Below are positions 8,146-15,900 of a DNA stretch of 40,836 nt, in pieces. The notes beneath the pieces were generated by a model. It was given only the letters and a program-made list of their open reading frames with translations. It searched no databases and had not been told where the DNA came from. Position 1 is the stretch's first letter, and every line of letters begins with the position of its first letter. A program made the position numbers and the translations under genes. The stretch covers positions 1 through 40,836 of the forward strand of contig JANXWY010000319.1 of the NCBI GenBank assembly GCA_025350905.1, in the 5' to 3' direction. Origin of the DNA: Verrucomicrobiota bacterium (GTDB taxonomy: Bacteria > Verrucomicrobiota > Verrucomicrobiia > Limisphaerales > JADLHS01).

Positions 8146-9713
8146 ATCCCATTTTCTCGCGTTCGCTAGCGGCTCTCACTTCGGCCTTGGTGCTCGTCTT
8201 TAGTTTCCATCTCCGGGCGGCGGAAACTTTGGAGAAGACCAACGCCCCGGCGGCGAAAAAAGAAGAGGCCAAGGATGCGAAGCCGAAAGACGACGCCAAG
8301 TCCGCGGCCGTCGTGCCGGACGCCACCTCCAAACCGGTGGTCCAAACCAATACGGTGCGCATGGCGGGCCGGGCCATCACCTACACCGTCGAGACCGGCA
8401 TGCTGCCGCTCCTCAAGATTGATGGGGCCGCCCGCGCTTCGGTGTTTTACACCGCTTACACTCAACAGGGGGAAACCAACAAATCCCGGCGGCCCGTGCT
8501 CTTTTGTTTCAACGGCGGCCCGGGGTCGTCTTCCGTCTGGCTGCATTTGGGGGGACTCGGACCGCGTCGCGTAAAGCTGAACGACGACGGCACCATGCCC
8601 CCGCCACCCTTCGGCTTGGTGGACAACGAATATTCCATCCTACCCGCCACGGATCTTGTGTTCTTCGATCCCGTGGCCACGGGTTACAGCCGGCCAGCGA
8701 AGGACGAGAAGGCCGAACAGTTCTTCGGTCAGTCGCCGGATGTCGAGTCGGTCGGCGATTTCATCCGGCTGTGGACCATGCGGAACCAACGCTGGCGATC
8801 GCCCAAATATCTGCTGGGGGAAAGTTATGGCGTCTTCCGCGCAGCTGGTCTCGCGGAACACCTTCAATCGCGTTATGGCATGTACCTAAACGGGGTGATC
8901 CTGCTTTCCGGAGTGCTCGATTTCGCCACCTTGCGGGAAGGACCGCGCAACGATCTGCCGTCGCTGGTCTTCCTCCCCGCGTACACGGCGACCGCCCAGT
9001 TTCATCAGAAACTACCTGCCGACCTGCAAAATAACCTGCCGCAAGCGCTCGCGGAGGCCCGCGAGTTCATCCGGGCCGAATATCCATCGGCGCTCCTGCA
9101 AGGGGCGGCGTTATCCGCACCGCAACGCCAGGGAATCGTCGCCAAGCTGGTGCGCCTGACCGGGTTGTCGGCCCAAGTCATCGAGGACAACGACCTGCGG
9201 GTGGACACCACGACCTTTCGGAAAAAACTCCTGCTGGATCGGGGCTTGATTCTTGGGCGCTACGATTCGCGCATCACCGGGCGCGATGCAAATCCGGCCG
9301 CTTCCTTCCCGCGTTTCGACCCGTCGTACGCCGCCACTTACGGTCCCTTTTCCGCCGCCATGAATTCATATGTGCGGGAGGAACTCAAGTTTGAGGACGA
9401 CCTGCCATATGAAATTCTCGCCGGGGTGGAGCCTTGGAATTACGATAACCACGGCAGCTATCCCAGCATGGCCGACCGACTGGCCTCCGCCCTGAGTCAG
9501 AATCCTTACTTACGCGTGCTCGTGCTCGGCGGGTTACGCGACCTCGCGTGCCCCATTGATGGTCTGCATTACAGCATCGATCACCTCCAGCTCGATGCGG
9601 CCTACCGCAAGAACATCAGCTTTGCCGAATACGAATCGGGCCACATGATGTATGTGAACCTGCCCGACCTGAAGAAGCTGCAGCAAGATCTCGAGAAGTT
9701 TTTATCGCCATGA
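8142..9713 (+). CDS. Peptidase S10 (serine carboxypeptidase)-like secreted protein
   Basis: 523 aa from the ATG at 8142, overlapping the previous stop. A signal peptide (RSLAALTSALVLVFSFHLRA) is followed by a Lys/Ala/Asp-rich linker to about residue 65. The oxyanion-hole motif FCFNGGPGSSSVWLHLG comes near residue 120. The nucleophile lies in LLGESYGVFRAAGL (usual family form GESYGG), the acid in GLRDLACPIDG, and the histidine in ESGHMMYVNL. The Ser-Asp-His order is intact, so an active carboxypeptidase or an acyltransferase of this fold is plausible. Periplasmic or exported. It overlaps the radical SAM gene by ATGA, so four very different proteins are translationally linked here. Confidence 0.9.
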   Translation: MNPIFSRSLAALTSALVLVFSFHLRAAETLEKTNAPAAKKEEAKDAKPKDDAKSAAVVPDATSKPVVQTNTVRMAGRAITYTVETGMLPLLKIDGAARASVFYTAYTQQGETNKSRRPVLFCFNGGPGSSSVWLHLGGLGPRRVKLNDDGTMPPPPFGLVDNEYSILPATDLVFFDPVATGYSRPAKDEKAEQFFGQSPDVESVGDFIRLWTMRNQRWRSPKYLLGESYGVFRAAGLAEHLQSRYGMYLNGVILLSGVLDFATLREGPRNDLPSLVFLPAYTATAQFHQKLPADLQNNLPQALAEAREFIRAEYPSALLQGAALSAPQRQGIVAKLVRLTGLSAQVIEDNDLRVDTTTFRKKLLLDRGLILGRYDSRITGRDANPAASFPRFDPSYAATYGPFSAAMNSYVREELKFEDDLPYEILAGVEPWNYDNHGSYPSMADRLASALSQNPYLRVLVLGGLRDLACPIDGLHYSIDHLQLDAAYRKNISFAEYESGHMMYVNLPDLKKLQQDLEKFLSP

Positions 9714-11062
9714 GCCACGCTGCCTCGAACCTCCCCGCCCCGCCGTTGCGGCACGAAACCACCGCGGGCAATTACTTCGTCGCGAACTACCCGCCCTTCG
9801 CGTTTTGGAAACCCGAATATGTTTCCGAATTCGAAGCCGCGCTCAAGCGCCCGCCCTCGACCCTCGACCCTCGACCCTCGCCGTCGTTTGGCCAATACGT
9901 TCACATTCCGTTCTGCCGGAAGCGCTGCCATTTCTGCTATTTCAAGGTCTACACGGACAAGGATTCGTCCGAGGTGCGTGGCTACCTGGATGCGTTGCTC
10001 GCGGAGTTGGCCGTTTATGCGGGCCAGCCGGCGATCGGCGGGCGCAAGCCGAAGTTTGTTTATTTCGGCGGGGGCACGCCCAGTTATCTTTCGCCCGATC
10101 AGTTGAAGTTTCTCACCGACGGTATGAAGCACCTGCTGCCGTGGGACGAAGTCGAGGAAGTCACCTTCGAGGCCGAGCCGGGCACGCTCACGGACCACAA
10201 GCTGAAGGCGATCCGCGATCTCGGCGTTACGCGCCTGAGCCTCGGCATCGAACACTTCGACGATCACATCCTGGAGATCAACGGCCGGGCGCATCGCTCC
10301 AAGGAGATCGCCCGCGCCTACGCCTACGCCCGTGAAATTGGCTTTCCGCAGATCAACATCGATCTTATCGCCGGCATGGTCGAAGAGACGGAAGACAAAT
10401 GGCGCGAAACGGTGGCCAAGGCCGTGGCGTTGCAGCCCGATTCAGTGACGATTTATCAGATGGAAGTGCCGTTCAATACGGGCATCTATCAGCAGATGAA
10501 GGCCGGCGGCAAACTCGTCGCGCCGGTGGCGGATTGGGAAACGAAACGTGCCTGGGTGGACTACGCCTATCGCGCTTTCGAGCAGGTCGGCTACACCGTC
10601 ACCAGCGGCACCACCGTGGTGCGCGATCCGGCGCGGGTTAAGTTCGTCTACCGGGAAGGCTTGTTTTCCGGCGCGGATATTCTATCCATTGGCGTGGCCA
10701 GCTTTGGCCATCTCAACGGCATGCATTATCAGAATCACCACGAGTTCCAGCCGTACGTGGATGCGGTGACGGCGGGCAAGTTGCCGGTCTATCGCGCCCT
10801 CACGCCATCGGCCGAGGAGCGCTACATTCGCGAATTCATGTTGGGCCTCAAGCTGGGCAGCGTGAGTGCCCGCCACTACGCGGAAAAATTTGGCGCGGAC
10901 CCGCGCGTTCAGTTCGCCGCCCCGCTCGCCACCTTGAAGGGTTGGGGTTTCCTCAGCAACGGCGGCGACCGGATCGGCGTCACCCGCGCCGGCTTGCTCC
11001 AAATTGACCGCCTGCTGCACGAGTTTTTCAAACCAGAACATCAAACCGGACGTTATGCCTGA
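9710..11062 (+). CDS. HemW/HemN-like radical SAM protein (coproporphyrinogen oxidase-like family)
   Basis: 450 aa. The 4Fe-4S/SAM motif is CRKRCHFCYF (CX3CX2C) near residues 70-80. It is followed by the SAM-binding GGGTPSYLS, then EAEPGTLTDHK, RLSLGIEHFDDHILEINGR and NIDLIAGMVEET, all matching HemN/HemW order. A C-terminal HemN_C-like domain runs from about 360. Typical HemW reads SLGVQSF where this reads SLGIEHF, and the N-terminus is about 65 residues longer than usual, so it may not be the heme chaperone HemW. Within that extension, PPSTLDPRPSPSF is encoded by a CCCTCGA microsatellite. The start overlaps the peptidase stop, and the stop overlaps the UbiC-like start by 8 nt. Confidence 0.85.
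   Translation: MSHAASNLPAPPLRHETTAGNYFVANYPPFAFWKPEYVSEFEAALKRPPSTLDPRPSPSFGQYVHIPFCRKRCHFCYFKVYTDKDSSEVRGYLDALLAELAVYAGQPAIGGRKPKFVYFGGGTPSYLSPDQLKFLTDGMKHLLPWDEVEEVTFEAEPGTLTDHKLKAIRDLGVTRLSLGIEHFDDHILEINGRAHRSKEIARAYAYAREIGFPQINIDLIAGMVEETEDKWRETVAKAVALQPDSVTIYQMEVPFNTGIYQQMKAGGKLVAPVADWETKRAWVDYAYRAFEQVGYTVTSGTTVVRDPARVKFVYREGLFSGADILSIGVASFGHLNGMHYQNHHEFQPYVDAVTAGKLPVYRALTPSAEERYIREFMLGLKLGSVSARHYAEKFGADPRVQFAAPLATLKGWGFLSNGGDRIGVTRAGLLQIDRLLHEFFKPEHQTGRYA
9854..9880 (+). repeat. In-frame CCCTCGA heptamer repeat
   Basis: Three and nearly four tandem units of CCCTCGA lie inside the radical SAM gene and encode PSTLDPRPSP. A 7-bp unit changes reading frame with each unit gained or lost, so copy-number change would switch the downstream radical SAM frame. 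Confidence 0.85.
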
Positions 11063-11585
11063 CGCCTGCACCTTTCCGCTGTCCGAATTCTATGCGCACG
11101 CCAAACTGCCGCTGCCCCGCATCGAACTGATCGCCGGGGACGCCGTGCCCGCGCCCTACCAAGCGCTGCTGGTACATCCCCACGACATGACCCCGACGTT
11201 GGAAGCCTTTTACCAGTCGGACATCCATCTCGAAATCGTAAGCCAGCAACGCCGCGGGGATTTTTATTTCCGCGAAGTGGTGCTCCGGCTGAACCGCGAC
11301 GAGCAACCGGTGGAATTCGGCGCGAACAAGCTGTACGTCGGGCGTTTCCCCGAAGAGGTACAGGAACTGATTCTGGCGGAGGAAATCCCGCTGGGGCGTA
11401 TTCTGGCGGACTGTGGGGTGAAACATCGCACGGAGATCCGGGGGTTTCTGCGCGTGGAATCCGACGCCTTGATTTCTGAGAAGTTTGAACTCACCGCACC
11501 AGCGGTGCTGTACGGTCGTAAGGCCTTGATCTCGGACCTGCAAGGCCGTCCGCTCTCGGAGGTCGTTGAAATCCTCCCGCCGTAG
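11055..11585 (+). CDS. UbiC-like (chorismate pyruvate-lyase fold) protein
   Basis: 176 aa from the ATG at 11055. Landmarks match UbiC in order and spacing: YFREVVLRLN (compare WLREV of E. coli UbiC, catalytic Arg) at about 71-80, IPLGRIL at 111-117 (compare PLGRYL), and RPLSEVVEILPP at the C-terminus (compare LLTELFLP, catalytic Glu). UbiC converts chorismate to 4-hydroxybenzoate and pyruvate. Overall identity looks low, so the true substrate could differ. It overlaps the HemW-like gene by 8 nt, so the two are almost certainly co-translated. Together they suggest a small pathway starting from an aromatic precursor and using radical chemistry, which is inference. Cytoplasmic; no signal peptide. 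Confidence 0.68.
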   Translation: MPDACTFPLSEFYAHAKLPLPRIELIAGDAVPAPYQALLVHPHDMTPTLEAFYQSDIHLEIVSQQRRGDFYFREVVLRLNRDEQPVEFGANKLYVGRFPEEVQELILAEEIPLGRILADCGVKHRTEIRGFLRVESDALISEKFELTAPAVLYGRKALISDLQGRPLSEVVEILPP

Positions 11586-11756
11586 TTTTCACGTTTCACC
11601 CCGCACGATGGCTGGCGCTCAAGCTGACGGTTGCCTCACGGGTTAAGCGTAAGCGTGAGTTTACAATTACGACCAAGGCAGCAATTCCGAGTGGCCGCGG
11701 TGCGCGGCCTCTGTTAGCTTCCCGCCAGCAAATAATTCAACACCCGAGGAACGAAT

Positions 11757-12029
11757 ATGCCACAGGCCATCATGGATCCCGGCGAGGTCCGCCGGTTTGC
11801 CGAAGAATTGAAGCGGTTCAATGTCGAGACACAAAACCGACTGTCGCTCCTGCAGGCGCGCTTCTCGGCCTTGGGCGACACCTGGCAGGACCAGGAACAC
11901 GCCAAGTTCTCCGAGGAATTTCGGGACACCATGAAGGTATTGAAGAAATTCATCGAGTCGTCCAACCTGCACACGCCCTTCCTGCTCCGGAAAGCCCAGC
12001 GCATCGAGGAATATTTGGATCAACATTGA
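11757..12029 (+). CDS. WXG100-family small protein (ESAT-6-like)
   Basis: 90 aa, the standard WXG100 length. Two predicted helices flank a central turn with Trp (ALGDTWQDQEHAKFSEEF, residues about 38-55; WQD replaces WXG). The protein is charged, has no signal peptide, and helix 2 continues with VLKKFIESSNL. WXG100 proteins are substrates or components of type VII secretion, dimerising as helical hairpins. The start has one of the few good ribosome sites in the window (GAGGA at 11746-11750, 6 nt before ATG). It opens the run leading to the FtsK/EssC-like ATPase at 12922. A 151-bp CCAA-rich repeat region separates it from the next gene. Confidence 0.82.
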   Translation: MPQAIMDPGEVRRFAEELKRFNVETQNRLSLLQARFSALGDTWQDQEHAKFSEEFRDTMKVLKKFIESSNLHTPFLLRKAQRIEEYLDQH

Positions 12030-12038
12030 GTCCCACGC

Positions 12039-12176
12039 ATGAGCCAAAACACCCAACGCCCAACACCAAATACCAACGCGCCAAGCGCGGTTCCAGTGCG
12101 GCGCTCCGTTTGGCCCACTTGGAAGTTTGAAGCTTGGTGTTTCTTTGGAATTTGGATTTTGGGGCTTGGAGTTTTT
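12039..12176. repeat. CCAA/TTGG-rich imperfect inverted repeat between T7SS-like genes
   Basis: The left part is rich in CCAA units (AACACCCAACGCCCAACACC) and the right part in TTGG units (TTGGTGTTTCTTTGGAATTT), around a GC-rich centre. It holds no gene. It interrupts an otherwise tightly packed operon and probably arose by slippage or insertion; whether it terminates or folds the transcript is unknown. Confidence 0.55.
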
Positions 12177-12180
12177 TAAC

Positions 12181-12726
12181 ATGCCTGAACGCGCCCGGGT
12201 CACTTCGCTCGAAGCCATCGAAGGCTTCCGGGCGAAACTCATCATCTACCGCGACAAGGCCGGGCGAGTGCTCGACGAGGTGAGCGACGACGTGATCCGC
12301 GCCCGGGTCTGGCTGGAATCCGAGCGCCCCGCCCATTGGCAGAATAAAATCCGCCGCCTCACGCGCGAACTGGAGCAGCGCCAGCAGGAACTGTTCAGCG
12401 CCCAGCTCTCCGGCCTGCGCGACTCCTCGTACGCCCAGCAGGCTGCGGTGCAGAAGGCCCGCCGCGCGATTCGCGAAGCCGAGGACAAGCTCAAAACGAC
12501 GCAGCAGTGGCATCGGCAGTATGATCAGCGGGTGGAACCATTGGGGCGCCAGGTGGAAAAGCTTCGGCACTCGCTGGGTCATGATCTCGGCCAGGCCGTG
12601 GCATGGTTGAATGAAATGACCAAAACGCTCGGGGAGTATGCCGAGATAACGTCCGGCCCGGCGCCGACTGCTGGCGAACGCGCGGGGGAAAATCCGCCGT
12701 CGCCGGAAGGAGCCGCCGCCCCATGA
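12181..12726 (+). CDS. Coiled-coil protein of the T7SS-like locus
   Basis: 181 aa. It is almost entirely helical, with heptad-rich stretches (QNKIRRLTRELEQRQQELFSAQL and QQAAVQKARRAIREAEDKLK), then a Pro/Ala/Gly-rich tail (GPAPTAGERAGENPPSPEGA). No signal peptide or TM. It starts at the ATG at 12181 and overlaps the next gene by ATGA. No recognised domain. By position and helical nature it could be a secreted partner or chaperone for the WXG-like proteins, comparable to LXG/ESX accessory helical proteins, but this is inference from context. Confidence 0.78.
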   Translation: MPERARVTSLEAIEGFRAKLIIYRDKAGRVLDEVSDDVIRARVWLESERPAHWQNKIRRLTRELEQRQQELFSAQLSGLRDSSYAQQAAVQKARRAIREAEDKLKTTQQWHRQYDQRVEPLGRQVEKLRHSLGHDLGQAVAWLNEMTKTLGEYAEITSGPAPTAGERAGENPPSPEGAAAP

Positions 12727-12929
12727 GCGCGAGTCAGAACCGCCTGGTGGGCCTGACCAAAGAACTCGCCGCCGAATGGGCCAACACCAAACAATCCTGG
12801 AGTGACGCGAAGAGCCGGGAGTTTGAACACCGATTTCTGGACGAACTTTTCACCGGGGTCAACCAGGCGGTTACCAATATTGAATCCCTTGAACGCATCC
12901 TCAACAAAATCCGCGCCGACTGTGAATAA
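12723..12929 (+). CDS. Second small WXG100-like protein
   Basis: 68 aa, shorter than usual. It reads as helix, turn, helix with SWSDAKSREFEHRFLDEL, where Trp sits in a W-x-D turn as in the 90-aa protein upstream. The C-terminal helix VTNIESLERILNKI continues the hairpin. It overlaps the preceding gene by ATGA and the FtsK-like gene by 8 nt (GTG at 12922), so it is translationally coupled to both. Most likely a partner of the first WXG-like protein in a heterodimer, as for EsxA/EsxB; this rests on operon position and fold only. Confidence 0.72.
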   Translation: MSASQNRLVGLTKELAAEWANTKQSWSDAKSREFEHRFLDELFTGVNQAVTNIESLERILNKIRADCE

Positions 12930-15900
12930 GCTGCCGGGCGCCGGCGAGACGGTGACCTTACTGGATCGCTTGCGGCAGGGCATGCGCGAGGCCGTGCAGC
13001 GGGCCGATGAGTTGGAGCGCGATTTCAACGCGCGCTCGCACAAACTCCGCACCCAGTTCGAACAGGCCCGAGCCGATCAACGGGCGCGCGGGACCTTGGA
13101 AGGCGAAGCGGCGAATGCGTCTGCGACCGGAAAGCTGGAGCGGGTCGACGCTGCCTATGCCGCCCGCAAGACGCGGATCGCGCGGGCGGCGGAGGGGGCC
13201 CGCAAACAGCGCCTGGCGGAAATCGAAGCGGAAGAAGGCAAGCACACCCTCGAAAACCAGGACGGACTTTTCGAGGCGAAACGCGTTTACGAAGCCGGCA
13301 CGCAGCAGCTTCAATCCAACCATACTTTGTTCACCGACCAACTCGCCAACGAACGCACCGCGCTCGAACAGCTTGAGGTCCGCGCCCGCGCCACCCTGGC
13401 CGGCTACCGCTCGCTCGCGCGACGGATCACGAATCCACCCAACGCGGCACCGCCCGACCTCTCGCGGCCCGAGAGCCAGCTCCTGGAATCGCTGCGCGCG
13501 CATCGCGACCAGGCCAGCAACGCCCTGACGCGCTGCAATCCGTTCGGGCTATCGCTGTTGTTCCGCATCTTCCGGCTCTGGGTTTGCCTGCCATTGATTC
13601 TGCTCGCGCCGTTTGCGTTCGTGTCGGCGGCCAGGCGATTTGATTTTCCCGCCGTGCCGACAAACGTTTGGGCCCTGGTGGGCGCGGGTCTGGCGGTGGT
13701 TTTGAGCCTCTACTATTTCGGCCGGCGACTTGCCGCCCCTCACGCCCAGACCGCCGCCATGGCGCTCCATTCCGCCCGGTTCCTCGCGGAGGCCTGTGCG
13801 CAAAAGGCCGAAGCAAATTTCCGCGCGGAATCCGCACGCCTTCAGTCAGTCCACGCCAGCACGACGCAAAATCTCAACGACCACTGGAAACAGGTGCGCG
13901 CCGAAGCCCGGATCCTGCGCAGCGGCTGGATCGACCGCCTCACCGATCAGTCGCGCAAGCTCATTCTCGCGAACGAGGAACGGCAGCGGTTATGGCTCAA
14001 AACCATCAACGAGCAGCAGGCGGAACTGAATGCGCGGCGACAAGCACAAACCACCACCGTGGCGGAACAACTCGAAGCCGGCTGCAATGAAAGCCTCGCC
14101 CGGCTCAGCGCCACGCGGGCGGCGGGCCGCCAAGCGATCGAAGCGGAATGGCAGCAAGTGGTGTTGCCAATTTACGCGACCCTTCAAAGCGCCGCGGCCA
14201 CCGCAGATGAAATTTTTCCGCCCTGGCGCGCCGAGTTGTGGCGGAATTTCCGGTTGCCGGATGCATTTGCCGCGGGCGCTAAGTTCGCCATGCTCGCGGT
14301 GGATTTGGAAAAATTCGACGAGGTGTCGTTGGCCGGCAAGGGCTTCCCGCTCCCGGGACCGCTGTCCTTCCTCACGCCGCTGTCGCTTCAGGTGCCGGGC
14401 GCGGCGTCAGTTTTGTTCGAGACGAAAAGCTCCGGGCACGAGCAAATCATCGGCGCGTTGAACAACCTCATTTTGCGCCTGCTGACCAGCGCGCCACCGG
14501 GCCGGCTGGCATTTACAATTTTTGATCCGGTCGGCCTCGGCCAGAACTTTGCCGGCCTCATGCACCTGGCCGATTTCGAGGAACGGCTCATCAACAGCCG
14601 TATCTGGACCCAGACCGCGCAATTCGAGCAGCGGCTGGCCGACCTGAACGAACATATCGAGAAGGTCACGCAAATGTATCTGCGCAACGAATACGAAACG
14701 CTTGCGGAATACAACGCCCAGGCCGGGCGCATGGCGGAGAAATATCAGTTCCTGGTCATCGCGGACTTTCCGTCGAACTTCAGCGACCTGGCGGTGAAAC
14801 GTCTGCAAAGCATTGCGGCGAGTGGTCCTCGTTGCGGCGTGCATCTGCTCATCCATTGGGATCAACGCAAGGCGACCCCGGTGGAGTTCGTGCCGGAAGA
14901 GTTGCGGAAAAATTCCATTTGTATCGTGCCCAAGGGTGATGGTTTTGCCCTGGCCGGTTGTCCAGCGGCTGAACCGCTCCTCGCCCGGGCTGCGGCCACC
15001 CTCTCCGCTCCTTCGGAAGGAGAGGAGAGGGCTGGGAGAGGAGTGGTTCCGGGCATCAATACCTGGAACGGCGTCAAACTCTTGCTCGACGCGCCACCGG
15101 ACGCGGAGCTTGCCACGCAATTGCTCCAGCAAATCGGCAAGGACAGCACCGATTCGTATCGCGTGGAAATGCCGTTCGCCGAAGTCGCGCCCGATGATGC
15201 CGATTTGTGGACCCGGGAAACGACGAGCGAACTGCGGGTGGCGGTGGGACGCACCGGCGCGACGAAGTTGCAATATCTCGCCCTCGGCCAGGGCACACGG
15301 CAGCACGGTTTGATCGCGGGCAAGACCGGCTCCGGCAAGTCCACGCTGTTCCACGTCATCATCACCAACCTCGCCCTCTGGTGCAGCCCGGAGCAGGTCG
15401 AGTTTTATCTCGTGGATTTCAAGAAGGGCGTCGAGTTCAAATGCTACGCCACCCACAAACTGCCGCACGCGCGGGTCATCGCCATCGAGAGCGATCGCGA
15501 GTTCGGTCTGAGCGTGTTGCAGCGGATTGACGATGAACTGAAACGGCGCGGCGACTTGTTTCGTAAACTCGGCGCGCAGGACCTTGCGGGCTACCAACGC
15601 GCCGGCGGCACCGAGCCGATTCCGCGCACCTTGCTGTTGATTGACGAGTTTCAGGAATTGTTCGTGGAGGACGACCGCGTTTCGCAGGGCGCGGCGTTGT
15701 TGCTCGACCGCATTGTGCGGCAGGGTCGCGCGTTCGGCATCCACGTTTTGCTCGGCTCGCAAACGCTGGGCGGCGCCTACTCGCTGGCCCGCGCGACCAT
15801 CGGGCAGATGGTGGTCCGCATCGCGCTCCAGTGCAATGAGGCCGACGCCTACCTCATCATGAATGAGGACAATCCCGCGCCGCGCCTGCTCTCGCGTCCG

